This document shows positions 29,487 to 41,951 of a stretch of 64,000 nucleotides of DNA, piece after piece; position 1 is the first letter of the stretch, and each line of letters opens with the position of its first letter. Below the pieces are notes generated by a model. That model saw only the letters and a program-made list of their open reading frames with translations. It had not been told where the DNA came from and made no database searches. The stretch lies in NCBI RefSeq assembly GCF_910592395.1, contig NC_088311.1, forward strand, positions 994,501 through 1,058,500, given 5' to 3'. The translations under genes and the position numbers were made by a program. The stretch comes from Lineus longissimus. Lineage: Eukaryota > Nemertea > Pilidiophora > Heteronemertea > Lineidae.

Positions 29487-29789
29487 CGGAACTTTGGTGG
29501 GGACGTACAGTATTGTGTCCGCTTCCTCATCATCGTTGAGTGGGGGTGCCTTCACTCCTTCCAGAGGCCCTAACCGAAATCCTTTGGCCTTAACCCAGAA
29601 TCTGAACTTGGAATTATCCGCAGTAGAAAGCTCGTCTCCGGCCAGAATGTTCACAATTCGATCATATTTCCGTTTAGTCACTGTTTTTGTCTTTCCACTG
29701 TCCCCATAGTTCTTTAGCGCCCAAGACTGGAAAATGTCATACATTTCCTGTTTGACAGCTTCTGGTAAAGCTACAGCGCCTGACGACAT
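29487..29789 (-). CDS. NOL4: NOL4-like protein, first coding exon
   Basis: This exon encodes the N-terminal 101 residues of a nucleolar protein 4 (NOL4/NOL4L-family) homologue, a nuclear protein of poorly understood, probably transcription-linked function. The recognisable block is YGDSGKTKTVTKRKYDRI (residues about 28-45), then KFRFWVKAKGFRLG and ILYVPTK, matching the conserved start of animal NOL4 in order and spacing. The ATG at 29789 is followed by a short divergent leader (MSSGAVALPEAVKQEMYDIF). The exon ends in phase 0 at a strong donor (GTGAGT, 29486-29481). Reading on past the donor gives a non-conserved tail and a stop, which supports the splice site. No downstream exon was found to the left, so the first intron is at least 29 kb. 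NOL4L and other paralogues cannot be separated from this exon alone. Family assignment is confident. Confidence 0.85.
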
Positions 29790-29900
29790 GGTTGCTCCGC
29801 GTGACTAGCAACAGAATGAATGCATAGGACACTGATCGAACCGGGATAGCACGGTAATGCCCACGTGAGCCGTACGTATCCTATTGGTTGAACAGAGCGC
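29790..29900 (-). promoter_or_regulatory. possible NOL4-like proximal promoter
   Basis: Reading leftwards towards the ATG, this stretch has an inverted CCAAT box (plus-strand ATTGG, 29883-29887) and an E-box CACGTG (29862-29867), both within about 100 bases of the start codon. No TATA box is evident. The assignment rests on position plus two common motifs only. Confidence 0.3.
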
Positions 29901-30426
29901 TCAACATCCCAGCTATAGCGTGAGTCGTACGCGTGTGATGCTAGCGGAGCGTTCTGTAAACTTGGGACAGAATACGATATAACGGTACTTCGTTAGCCAA
30001 TTAGGTCAGGCGCGGTGCGTCCCATGTCGAGATCAGTCTTTATCTGCGGCAGGGCAGGTGACAATAATATAAGAGTGCTAATGAGAATCCTGTAGAATGG
30101 GTGAAACCTATGTGTCGCCCTTCCTATGAAAGAAGAGTATTACATAGGGATTGCCGCCATGACCACAAGGGACCGGGCTATGTGTCGAAAGCCTTGTAGG
30201 GGTCTGATAGATATCGTCTTCTCTGCCATTTTAGGTGGATGTCAGACTGCATGGCTGTACAGTCCTCGGTCTTCTCAATGGTAGCCATGAGCTGCAGGGT
30301 TGATTGGTTGATTTCAAGCCCCATGTCTTGCTACGGCCCTCATGGCATAGAGTTCAGGAAAGAAGATGTTAGTGTATGTTGGACACTTATATAATCGGGG
30401 TATTTGGCCCCATTTGACCCCAAACG

Positions 30427-30690
30427 GTCGTTCGATTGTGACAATAGACAGATGGTGTTCCGCCTCTCACCGACACGACGGTCAGTATATGTTACATTCA
30501 GTTGGCCCCCAGTGGTCGTTTGATTGTGACAATGGACCACGGGTGAGAGATGATATTCTGTCTCTAACCGACAAGACGGTCAGTGTCTATTTCACATTGT
30601 TGTTCCCAGTGGTCGTTAGATTGTGACAATAAAGAGACGGTGTTCTCAGGCCGTCTCTCACCGACAAGACAGTCTGTATTACATTATGAA
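30427..30690. repeat. about 90-bp tandem repeat, 3 copies
   Basis: Three diverged copies begin with GGTCGTT(C/T/A)GATTGTGACAAT, with GTCGTT at 30427, 30515 and 30612. Each continues with a GTCTCTCACCGACAAGACGGTCAGT-like segment and TTACATT. Spacings are 88 and 97 bp. No gene was seen in or near it. Confidence 0.85.
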
Positions 30691-33600
30691 ACGGGAGGGT
30701 GGCTGTCCGTTCAAGATACGGATAGTGCGCGTTTGCTGCCGATCATGCAAGAGAAAAGCTTAGGGAAAGTGGAAATCCATTTGCTAGTCGTGGAATTGAC
30801 GACCTGCGCAGCTCTAGCTTCCATCGATCTGAGACATCGGAGGCCGAGCAGCAACCAGGTATCACGCCCCAGGCTACTCGCTGCAACAATAGACTGATAC
30901 GGGTGGATTTAAAATACATTATTGTATGTGGATAATAGTTCCCCGGTGATATATTTGTTGTTTTGATGTGAAGCTGGAAGCTTGGTAAGCTTTGTCCCGT
31001 ATAGAAGACCAACCCCGGAGGTATAGGGGATGTAATTAACACCTGAAAACCAGGTTGTCCTTGGGGCTTTCTCAAAAGGCTTTGTCCAGATGGGACGCAT
31101 CGCGTGTCAGTTCACCTTTCATTCAAGGTCAGATACGTGCGCTTCTCGTCATTTAAAGGTACAGTCCAACCATGGGATTTCACATCCATTTCCCTGAATA
31201 AAACTAACGTCCGGTTCATGACTGCTGCTGGTGCCTATTATTGTTTATGGTTCTTGGTAATCAGTTCGATAAACATGATCATAGTTCATGAGCGATGCGG
31301 GAGCTCTTACTCTTTGTACAATGTAAAGAAACAGGCCTCCATTACGATAGTCACGCACAGTTCTTGAAAAATGGTCTATACATATATTATACACCAATGT
31401 ATACTAAACAGGCCTGCAATAAACATGAACGCAAATAGTCCTACACACGTACATATCATCATGAGATCCCGGCCTGAGATTTAAGCTTTTTTCTCCTATA
31501 CGACATTATACTAATACAAAATTGAAATCATATCGAAAACAACAGAATTGCGATGTACATAACACAATAAAGTACCTGTAGCCACGGATTTTGCTCTGAA
31601 TCACTGATGAAATCGAGGAATTCGGAAATATTTGTAAACCGGAAATCAGATTTTATACATTACCACTGTGTATTTTGCCGGTTAAAACGGTCAGTTAAAA
31701 CAGCCTCAAGCAGCTCGGAGCCCAGCAGGGGACAGAATGCAAAACGCCCAAACTGAGAGTTGGAAAGGGAAACAGGAGTTGAGAAGTAAATCGAGCTCAC
31801 ATCTCTAGTATAATCCCCTTTAATCTGCCGTCTGAGTCGCAGCCTAAGCTTGGACCATTTCCAAGAATGTTACGACGAAGACCTCACAAGGCAAAACAGT
31901 AGGAAAGGACCACAATAGCTGAGAGAAATATGACATCTAAAAATTTTCGCATTGGAAATTCAAGGCGACTTAAATTCGCCGACATGAAGTAATGTCATAA
32001 CCTATAAATTGAACTTTAAAACTTCACTGTATAACTCTTTTACCCAAAATGCCCGTATACCCCTTGCTGATGGCGATGTGTATGCTCGGCAGGGTGTAAG
32101 TGACCTTAACTCTTGAATGAAATAAATCATCGTCGCACTAGCTTACTCAGTATTAATTCGACAGTGGTGCGGTGAGTTGTCAATAACTGTAACATTTTCT
32201 ATTTGAATCTCTCCGAGAATAGGTGAATAAATTGATTGTCTTGGCCAATTACCATCCAACATTTTGAGGCGTGGTGCGCGGATCTTCGTGTGCGCACCAA
32301 TATCGCACCAATATCGAGGCCGATGATCCCGGCCATTTTCCCTTCAGAGCAGAAGTCAAGAGGATAAAGCTGACTTAAAATGGCAATGCTTTGTCAATAT
32401 AAAAAAGTCTGATTTTGCAGAATCTTACGCTTATGTAATAAATACCAATACCCCAAAACTCTGTGATTTGGTCTTGCTGATGTCACCACGATGAGCTTAT
32501 CTGATTAGACAACCACAAGGTCTCAGCGGAATCTGCCTTCGCAATCTTCTCACCAAGGAGGTACATGTATACGGCGCTGTCTTCTCAATCAAGTATGTCC
32601 ATTTCATTGCCAAGAATACGAGAAGGTCTTCAGGTTTGGGCGCAGCGATGCAGGCCCAAATCTCCGATCATCTCGCGCAATACAATGCCAAACATCAGCA
32701 TCCCAAATGGATGTGCCTGATACCTCGGCCAACACGAGACATCTGTTTCTAGCAAATCCTATTAGGAATCTCGTCCGTTTCTATACGGTTCCCGGGATAA
32801 TACACTGCACTGGCTATCGATTCGGCGCGGAGTCCCCGAGGCAGGGGCGGGAACACATGAGAACTCTGCATTGGACGCCCAATTATCGCTGCGAGTCCAA
32901 GCACGCGTGACTCTGACAAGACGTACCGAGTAATATAAACTCGAACTCGAACCTACAGATATCCAAACGAAATAATATAGCCTCGAGCAATGTTAATTTT
33001 ACGCATGATTATAATAGTGCAGCAATACTTTATTTATTTGTAAGATGTGATGTGTCTTGATGTATAAGAATGTGACCTGCGGACGAGAATTCGTCCTGCA
33101 CAACTCTGATACGGGATGTTGTGATGGCGACATGGAATATCAAACCAGTTCGTACAATTTCATTCAGTGTCAACGGATTTTAAAATGCGTGACACACCGT
33201 GTCTTAAATGTTTGAGAATGTTTCCTTGGACAGAATCCGTGAATTTTGCGATAATTGTCATGGCATTGAATTGGACGTATAGATTTGCGTCACAGAGCAG
33301 CAGACGACAGATAACATCGATACTGATAACCAACAGACGACATTTCGAAGTAGTTTACATGATCGGCCGGTTTATTATCAACCTAGTCAATGGTAAATCG
33401 ATTTGGAATCGAATCAAATGTTTGATCGAATCGAGAAGTGGAGACGACCGGCGGTCTTGGCACTGTACAGCGGATAACCCTCTAGAAATTTCTACGACAG
33501 AAATTGTCGACGTATGGTTGTCCCAATAAAAAGAAGTACCCAGCATATTTCAATGGTTCCAAACAAAAAAATACACCATTAACATCCTATTAGACCGACT

Positions 33601-33774
33601 TCAAGTCCTTGGAGGATGTGAATGTATAGAAATTGCCCAGTTTTCACGGGCTTACTGAAGAGAAGCAGTAGAGTCGCTACATTTGCAGGACTGCCAACCC
33701 TCCAAGACTATCACGTAAATCTGTACTATAGGCCCTATTTATAGTTGTCCCAAAGCCAATGACACGCAAAGGTG

Positions 33775-33863
33775 AATTGAAGTCTGTCTCATAATCATTT
33801 CACTAATTGAAGTCTATCTGATAATCAGTTGACGAATTGAATTCCTTCTTACAATCAATGACC
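33775..33863. repeat. 30-bp tandem repeat, 3 copies
   Basis: AATTGAA(G/T)TC begins copies at 33775, 33805 and 33835, an exact 30-bp period. Each copy also contains (A/C)AATCA near its middle. Divergence is moderate, so it is an old small minisatellite. Confidence 0.75.
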
Positions 33864-35982
33864 CAGCGTATCACCCGATGTTGTGCACACTCCCTTCCAA
33901 ATGCGAAGAATCCCAGGCCGCCATCTTGGCGATAGTTTCCTTGGGCTGCTTGGTCTAATATAAAATCAATGATGTCTTGGTAATGTAAGGATGGTGTCTT
34001 GAAATCAACGAGTGATTGAACACCATGCCCTGGGACGTTTCGGCCTGAACCGGATGCATGTATCGACAGAGAGAGCGACGCACAAGGTAAAACACCCGAG
34101 GTTGCGAAATTATCGGACGAAATGATTTGATGGTGAAGCTGAGAAACTGATTGAGCCGGGATTCTAGCACAAATTGAACGTAGTTATGAGCTGTGTTGTG
34201 CTTTTTCGGGAGATTTTGTTCTGGCCAGCCAGTTTGGAATAGACGCTACCAACAACAGCACTTCCGCATAGTAAATCAGGCCTTGTTACACCAGAGACAT
34301 GCGCGCAGAGTTAATGTCTTATTGTCAAGTTCTTGTGAAAGGTGTTTCGATGCATGGCACTCCTTTCCAAACCAGCGCATGATTACGCGCAGTTAGTTTC
34401 TACGCATTCTGAGATCAGTCGCCTTTGAGATGTATAGATCATGTGATCATGCTACTAAACACTATCATTTAGTTTACCATTCCGTGTCGAACCTTGCACC
34501 TGCGTCATCAAGCATCAATGAAGGTGGAATAGATTCAGTGAATTGCCCCATTTTCTTCAACATTTGGCATTGTAGAAGTAGTAAGAGTAGTGAAGACCTC
34601 ACTGAGTTCGAAGTTCGAAGGTCTGTGCTGTCATCATGTCCTGCTAATTCATAACCGCGACACACATAAAACATCGATGGCATCTATTCTAGTGGGACGT
34701 CTATGAAAAATCAGGGAAATTTTCAAAAAAGTCGTCAAAAAGTACATAGGGTTGCGAAACCTGCCAGCTACAAAATGTCCTGGCAGAACGAATGAGTAAC
34801 ACTGTCTGGCTGTTCAATGAACTCCGCATGCGTAGTCGAGATCTGACTAACTGTCGTTTCCACAATACCATTCCTCGATGTACCCCATCCAAAAGGATTC
34901 TGCCAGAGCCAAGTCGATGCAGGTATTTGCCGGTCCAGCGAGCAATATTGACACCACTGTTTACCATTGCGGCGAAGACGTTTCAAGATATGAATTCCAG
35001 CCATTCGTTAATAAAAATTTCATCTCTCTATCACCGGCGGCCGAGGGGAGGAATCGATGAGACGTATTTGGATAATCGTTGGATGCGCGGCCGATCCGAG
35101 GATAGATCGAATAGTTGCAAATACCCGCCAATGTTTGCTCCGGTATTGCCAAGGAATAGAGGCCGATGTTTTGGTGAGATGTTAGTCGGTCGGTTGCGTA
35201 TTGCTTTGTTGGACAGTAAGCGATGCTCTTCTCAATAAGCGTTAGGTAATCTTTTAACCTTGACTCGCGGTGTATCAGGAAATCGTTGTCCCGTGGAGAA
35301 AATGTCCATGCACTGCAGCATATGTACATACGAGTGCGAAACTGCGCCTCGAGTCTGACGCATAACCCGGGCGTTCTCATACTCAGTTGTATTTCACTGT
35401 CACCAAGCCCGGCTCCATCACTCGAGCCTCCCACTATTGTCGCAACCCAGCCACGGGAAAGCTAGCGATCTTGATTAGTATATATACCCGTCGGACGTCT
35501 GAACGGATCAGGACCTTGCTAGGTAGCGTAGCCCAATGTATATCAATCATTTATCAGACGACAGTGAGAAAAATAAGCCAACTTGGAAATTAAGACTTGG
35601 CGGCAGTTGTTCGTATCCGCGGCTCAAATTAATGGATGATCGAATGTGTGGCGTTCGAGTGCCGCTGGATAATGGATGGGACGGGAAAAGCCGTCCGGAT
35701 GCTGGCATCTCCTCCTACAGTGACGATTGTGAATAGACGGAATTCATGAGACGAGGATGTGGCGGCTAGGTTTGGACCTACGGAATTCATAAGTCCAATA
35801 CCAGCTGTAAGGCAACAGTTGGATGTCCATAAACTAACCAATTGGTGAAGCGATACGTGGGGGTCTGGTGAGTCCACCACATGACCGGAAGCTGAGCTAC
35901 TGAGAGAGTTCGTGAGCACTGGCAATCTATATGCTTGGGTGTCCGACCCGACTTTGTTCGTGAGTTCACCATGTTGATGAGA

Positions 35983-35996
35983 GATCACCGGTGATC
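35983..35996. repeat. 14-bp perfect palindrome
   Basis: GATCACCGGTGATC is its own reverse complement. It sits in a neighbourhood with repeated GTGAGTTCAC/GTGAGCTCA-like motifs (35960-36105). No function can be assigned. Confidence 0.6.
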
Positions 35997-38900
35997 AGGA
36001 GCTCGAAAGCTCATAGAGTGATGAGTCGTGCAGTATCGTTATACTCATATATAGTTCGTGAGCTCAGCCAGTGCATGAAGCAAGGGGAGGGAGTCATGAG
36101 CTCAGTGGTATAGCTACCACACTCAGTAGCAAGTGATCAAGCTACATGTTCGAGTGAAATGCCTGTCCCAAAGCTCTCCCAATACATCAGAACGTCCTTC
36201 CACACATACGTTCTTTCTTCACACTTAATCATGGCCAAAGATGGCCATCGTTTCCTCATTCCTACCCGCTGCTCACTCAGTGATAACCCGTACAGCCTCT
36301 TTGTCAGCGGACCAGTAGACGTCCAATCACGCCATCTAGCCATCGCGTGTTTGCCGTGATTATCGGCCGGGAGCAGACCGACCCGTCCGGATGTTCAACT
36401 GAACCGCCAAACTCCCAGGTGATTAGACCGGTGCCCTGGTGGACTTATTAATCATCGTCTGGTGATTCGGCCTGATTTATAGTCCCGCCTCACCACTGCC
36501 GCCATCGAAATGAAAGCGGACTTACTTGTTCTAGGAAAGGTAAACATAGAATATCACCTATCACTCAAAACACGCTCGATCCAATGGCCCATCAGTCAGA
36601 ACCCTTTTTATTCCACTGTCCAAGCAGTTCCGTGACTTCCTCTGTTCATTTCGAAAGAAAACATTATTGGAACTCGCGGATGGGAGTAAACGAATCGATA
36701 AAGAACTTGATTCTTTTCGGAATGGGATGGATACGAAGTCTGTCCAATCACACTCCATTCCGCGTGCTGAAAAGTCAGTATACGTATTGCAATGGACAGT
36801 CTTTCGAAATGCGCTATTAGGTGTTATCCAAGTCAATGTCGCAGTCTTGTTGATGATGATGGCGTCTCCAAATCGCCAAATTCCGATAACTCATTACCTC
36901 TGGTCAGGGAATGGAAACTTGCACAAACCGATGCATCTTGTTGAGAGGGTTAATCCGAACACCTCATCCGAAATGCTTTCCAGAAGCCTCCCCTACCGCC
37001 ACCGGGATTTCATGATATGAAACGACGATAAGCACACCGTCCTTTCCAATCCATCCCACGCGTGTTAAAACTACTTTTTCTCAAACATCGCAATTAAACA
37101 TCAATTAAGACGGGGCCTGATCGTGTATGTTCACTTTACTGGTGTAACTATCCCAATTATGACGAAAACGTGCAGCGTTATGTGACGATCACGTATCAGG
37201 GATCAGGCGTAATGTCTCTGAATTAACGTTGACAGTTTCCCCAGCACCGAACGAGACGTTCTTTTTGATACAGGAAAATGCCCCGTCTTTTACGTCACTC
37301 AGTGTATCTCTCGTCATATTGACGGCGGCCTTCCTCCACCGATGTCTTCAAGACTGAAATAATCATGGTAAGTCTATTAGACTAAATGGAATGCTATTAT
37401 ATAGCAGAGAGATTGATGTTTCGTTAGCTAATGCAGCGCTCACTGCATCACTCGTGTGCCTATTTCTGAAAAGAGATGGGATGTCTTTATCTTGTAGTTT
37501 ACCAATATAGATATTGTATTACGCAAGTAAAGGTAAAGAAGATTGCTTTCGCCATGGTCATTACTGGAATTCAAGGAAGTAATATAAAGAAGAATTAACC
37601 ATCCCAACGACAAACCATGACGGGAACAGGCAGTTTCAGAAATACGAATTGGTAGCTTATGTCCTATATATTCTAATAGCCACTATATGGAGTCGACATT
37701 CCTTCAGGACTTCGGGAGAAAGAACTTTCGGCTCTTGAGTTGACCGCCTCGCCTTAATAGCAAATGTCTCCTCTCTATCCTCTCTCACCGTTGCATGACT
37801 GCTTCCCCTCAGGATATCCGACCAGCCCTAAACCGTGGACAGAAAGCGGAGAAAATTGAAACTAAGGGGTCGATAGACGCGCGCGTGTCTTGTTACTCTT
37901 GTCGGCAGGGAGATACCGGGACAGGTTGGAAGGCTCGTCTGCTGAATCAATGAAGAAAGAACACATGGTAAGTTGGCAGACGACAAGACGAGATAAGTGG
38001 TCGGATCAAGGTATAGGAGAACGAAAGGTGCGCAAGATGCGCCAGGATGATTCATTCATAGGGTCTTTTGGTTGGTTCATTTTGTGAAATCTGCTGAAGA
38101 GAGCTAAATAAACATTTGATGTGATCAGTGCTTGGGATTGATAGTGACAGAGACTTGTATCTCTGACGCGTTGGTGCAGCGTTTCTATAAGTTGTTCACT
38201 GAAGCATTAACGTTAGTATACTCATTCCATTGCTATAGCCGACAGGACATGTTACCCGGAGGAGCCAGGGGTCATGGTCTGATCTGCTGAATTCGTGAAG
38301 TCCACCAGCGCGTCTAGAGTCCAGTTATCAGCCTAGGGATGAATAATGTGATGATGAACATGTTGACGACGGATCACTTAAACCTGCCCAATCAGCCTGT
38401 CTTGATCATCGATGAAGCAGGACAGAACAACAATATTGCAAAGGAAAAACGTCCCGGCAACGAGACAGGAATTGAAAATCTTTCTGATATCGCAAACTCA
38501 AAAATTATCAGAAACTATCTACCTTCCTTCTCAAATGGAAATCACAGATATGCTATTGATGACCACCATTACATTGGTGAACTAAGGGTTAGTTGCTTGA
38601 ACTTTCAGCAGCTGTTTCAACACCGGCTACTGACGTCACCAAATGACCAGACTGGCACCTCTGGAATTCGAATCTCTCGAACATGGCGAGCAACAACCGG
38701 AGGTCCCCGGTGAACCGGGAAGGTCATTGGTAAGATGTAGCAAACAGAGAGGTGTGGTTACCAATACTCCAGACACGGGATTGTGTTTACTCTAGCTGAT
38801 GGGACCAGCCGGGGAAACGAGATTACATTACAACAGGGACGAGATACTGCGCGAGTTCGCGTTGTTCCCATCCAGGATTTTGTAAATTTGTGTAAATAGT

Positions 38901-40773
38901 CATCTGTCTCAAATGGTGTAGCGGTCTCAGGTTTTCACCGAAAATGATATGGGATACGACCCGCAACGTGGTTGAAGTCCAATCACAAATTGTGAGGTTT
39001 TAATTGATACTATAATGAGGTATCGTATTCAGAATAAAACGTATATAATCTCTTTGTGTCACCTCATGTATTGTACAATATTGGCCGGTTTGGAAACTAT
39101 GTAAAGATGTGGTCCGTTTCTCCAATCGGCTTGTTATCATATCACACAGTACCTGGTTGTGCATGATGTCATGATCTCATAACCAGTGGCTGTCATGCAT
39201 TGGACCAAATGCTTCTACTTTATCGCCCGCTGATTTTTGCACTAGGTGAAATGAAATTGTCCTCCTCCGAGCTGGTTTCTTTATCTCCACCAGGTAACAC
39301 GACTAAACCCTCGCTGGATTAGCAGGGTTACAAGCCGGCCGTTCGTGCGCGCTTTCTAAGCAATGAATGCGTGTCATTGTTCACTTAGTCAGTCTGGTCC
39401 CATCGGTGGCAGACTCCGGCTTAACCTTTTCGGGAACATCTAGGCTCGCTTCTATTCCAATTGGCTCTCCGTCCTTACTATTTGAGCTCAATTCCCAGGT
39501 TAGCCGTGTCAGATAGCTGTTTGGTTGGATTCGCTAGCCCCCAGGTGTTGAAACCGGTAAATAGACTTGTAAAAACGTCCTGGAACCCGATGTTCCAAGG
39601 CGAGGCTTCCTCTAGAGTTAATGCACACGGTACCGCTGTTGGAGGTTACCATGGATACGTGGAAGAGTGAGTTCCGGCCAGGAGTTGTATGGTTCTAACG
39701 AGAGGGTTTCTAGTTAGCGTGTTTGGGGGCTGATCCTTGCTGCATGCCCTGTGATCAGACGGCAGCGATTCTTCCGCCACCCCGCGCTTGGCTGTGCCCA
39801 CCGCCCCGCGATCACAGAGGACGCCATAGGAAGGATGATACAGAAAGTCAATATTTGCGCGAGGGAACATGAATTTAGCATCTGCATGACTGATATTCTG
39901 TCATCAGTCCGTAATGAATATTGCAGACGACAGCTTCAATGATATTGCGGCGATGACGAGTAGTAATCGGTGTATAAAGTGGAATAATGGTGTCGCCAAT
40001 TATCATCATCCCAGAGAAATGACACATCTTCTCTGCATCAGTCATTGGGGTCCTCGAGGTCGGCATGTCCATCAAAAAGACATGTAATTCCGAAAGCTAT
40101 AAACCTCTTGCCCTGGTGAAATACCCCGTCAACCGTGGTGTTTGATAATACGTTTTATTTGTCTTTTGAAGACAACGTCACAACCAGAATGCTGGGATGC
40201 TAGGATAGGCCTAAGTCTCTTTAAACGATGAATCTACTGATCATCACAAGGAAAACGTCGTCACACTGTGCGGTCCTGTTGCATATCGGAAAGATGAATT
40301 GTGGCGACATCTGATTATTCAGCGGAGAACTGTATCTGTTAGTGAATGGCGACAACTTTTGATCCGGACAAGATAGTCATCGTAGGCCATAGCCTATTCC
40401 TTGTTGACGTCTAGGAGCCAGCCATTACGTGTTGTGAGCTTATTGGCAAACGAGCCGTCTTCGACCCGGATACTGACCGGAACAACGGAAAAAAGGGGAG
40501 ACAGCTAATAATACTAGGTTCACCTAATCCCTTCATAAAATTGGGATGCATCCCAGCTGAGTACTAGGTTTCCATGGCAACGGCCACAAGCGCAATTATC
40601 AAATTGGATATCCCCGGGACATTTTTCTTTGGTGCAATGCACTGTGTGGATTAGATGCTCGAACTGGGACAACGAGAAAGCCTCTCGACCTCCCTGTCTT
40701 AAGACAGTCAAGCGTCATATCTCAACTCAAATAATATCATGAGCATGATGAGATGGTCCCGAACGGAATTGCG

Positions 40774-40880
40774 GTCGTTTCGCTCCATGACCTTTTCGCC
40801 CCCAGTCGTTTCGCTCCAAGTCGAAGTCGTTTCGCTCGAAAAAAAAAGTCGTTTCCCTTCAAATCGTAGTCGTTTCGTTA
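40774..40880. repeat. short tandem motif GTCGTTTCGCTC, 5 copies
   Basis: GTCGTTTC(G/C) occurs at 40774, 40805, 40826, 40848 and 40869. Spacing is 21-22 bases except for the first interval of 31. Degenerate linkers (CAAGTCGAA, AAAAAAA) lie between. It lies about 550 bases upstream of the COX6C coding start, so it could be in its promoter or first exon. Confidence 0.75.
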
Positions 40881-41425
40881 CTTGGGACTTAGGGACTATT
40901 GAGAGAATTTCAGCAAGTGCATGTCAAATTCGACAGACGGACCGAAGACAGGGAAATTGCCTCGGTCCGCCGCCTCGTGGATGTGATTGACACTAAATCT
41001 GACTTTCTGAAAACGAGGCTCCGACCTTGATTCACCTCGCAGTGCATTTTCTGATTTGATTGGAAAGTCGTTTTATTCCCAAATTAGAGGTTTATTTGGC
41101 AAAGGTAATGATTTTGTGCTGAGAATATGTAATATCAATTTACCTCACACAAAAAATACTGTAAAATATGCTCTTTTCGTTGTAGTTTTGAGATTTTAGT
41201 GTGTGGTTTTGTAAGAAAATATCTGCTCTATCACTACACGTCCTGACTACACTACACGTCTAGTATAGTATCATTGCATACATGATTTATTGTAATTTGT
41301 TTATATGCATACTATGCTCATGATCCTTGCGAGGTATTATTCTCCTCTGACAGTAGGATCCGGCGTATATGGCAAAGGGCCTATTGAATGTGTCAAGCTT
41401 TCTCTTTCTAATCTTCAGATTAAAT

Positions 41426-41586
41426 ATGGCAGCCGGCAGATTAGCAAAGCCCCAATTGCGTGGTCTCTTGAAGAGTCAGTTGGCCCGTGATGCTCCAGTA
41501 GCCTTCGTCGTTTCTGCAGGTGCCACACTTGCCTACAAGTTCTTCGTTTCTGACCCTAGGAAAGAAAAATATGCTGCATTCTATGA
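41426..41586 (+). CDS. COX6C: COX6C coding exon 1
   Basis: It carries residues 1-53 plus two bases of codon 54 and ends at a consensus donor GTAAGT (41587). It contains the short N-terminal leader, the single transmembrane segment and the DPRKEKYAAFY block. An acceptor at 41417-41418 starts the exon eight bases before the ATG. Confidence 0.92.
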
Positions 41587-41951
41587 GTAAGTTACTTGGT
41601 GTAATGAAATCTTTATGATGTAAAGGACAGGTACCAAGCCTCACTGAAATACTACTCGTGGAGTGGATGAGGAATGATCGCCAGGCATTAGTTGCAAGGA
41701 AGTCCTACAATGCAATGTAGGCATAGTACTGGTAGTAGTGCTAGTGGTTTACCAGTTATTCGCTCCACTGGCACTGCACAATCCAACTCGGTTGATTCTT
41801 CCTGGTTAACTGTCCAGAAAAAAGGTTTCAACTCACTTTTTGATTCCTTTCCAGTGACTATGATGCAAGCGCTGTTTACAAGCAAATGAAGAAGGCAGGT
41901 GTCTTCACATGTGTGAATGAAGATGGTGTGGGAGATGCCAGTAACTGGTAA
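41426..41951 (+). CDS. COX6C: cytochrome c oxidase subunit 6C (COX6C), whole CDS
   Basis: This is a nuclear-encoded accessory subunit of mitochondrial respiratory complex IV, in the inner membrane. Exon 1 (41426-41586) and exon 2 (41855-41951) join in frame to give 85 residues; human COX6C has 75. The family pattern is plain: KPQLRGLL near the start (human KPRMRGLL), one membrane segment (about residues 24-40, PVAFVVSAGATLAYKFF), the matrix-side basic patch DPRKEKYAAFY, and the C-terminal helix KQMKKAGVF (human EEMRKAGIF). The tail is about ten residues longer than in mammals. The ATG at 41426 is chosen because an in-frame upstream ATG (41369) lies in a pyrimidine-rich acceptor tract ending CTTCAG (to 41418), so a 5' UTR intron is likely. 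The gene converges on the PLPP gene. Confidence 0.92.
41855..41951 (+). CDS. COX6C: COX6C coding exon 2
   Basis: It starts after the acceptor TTCCTTTCCAG (to 41854), completes the split Asp codon, and encodes the C-terminal amphipathic helix (DYDASAVYKQMKKAGVF), ending at TAA 41949-41951. A possible poly(A) signal AATAAA is at 42629-42634. Confidence 0.9.

Larger units (their letters stand above)
30700..40770. other. gene-free stretch
   Basis: No exon, RNA gene or transposase was recognised on either strand. The longest open frame (34961-35434, minus, 157 codons) overlaps another of similar length on the opposite strand (34792-35238), contains no family motif, and is within chance expectation for this much DNA. 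The stretch would lie upstream of the NOL4-like gene and of COX6C. Confidence 0.4.

Noticed and set aside
33167-33529. 120-codon plus-strand frame
   Set aside because: No recognisable domain. The composition looks like random translation, and an antisense frame overlaps its end.
34701-34967. Minus-strand frame ending DDFFENFPDF, resembling NOL4 VEDFFDI
   Set aside because: It lies upstream of the NOL4-like start on the same strand, so it cannot be a downstream exon. The match is only a few residues.
34792-35434. Long open frames on both strands (148 and 157 codons)
   Set aside because: They overlap each other, lack any domain motif or splice context, and a frame of this length is expected a few times by chance in 64 kb on two strands.
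38339-38713. 124-codon plus-strand frame, Asn-rich
   Set aside because: It has no homology that I recognise and no splice sites or neighbouring exons. It is compatible with chance in A-rich DNA.
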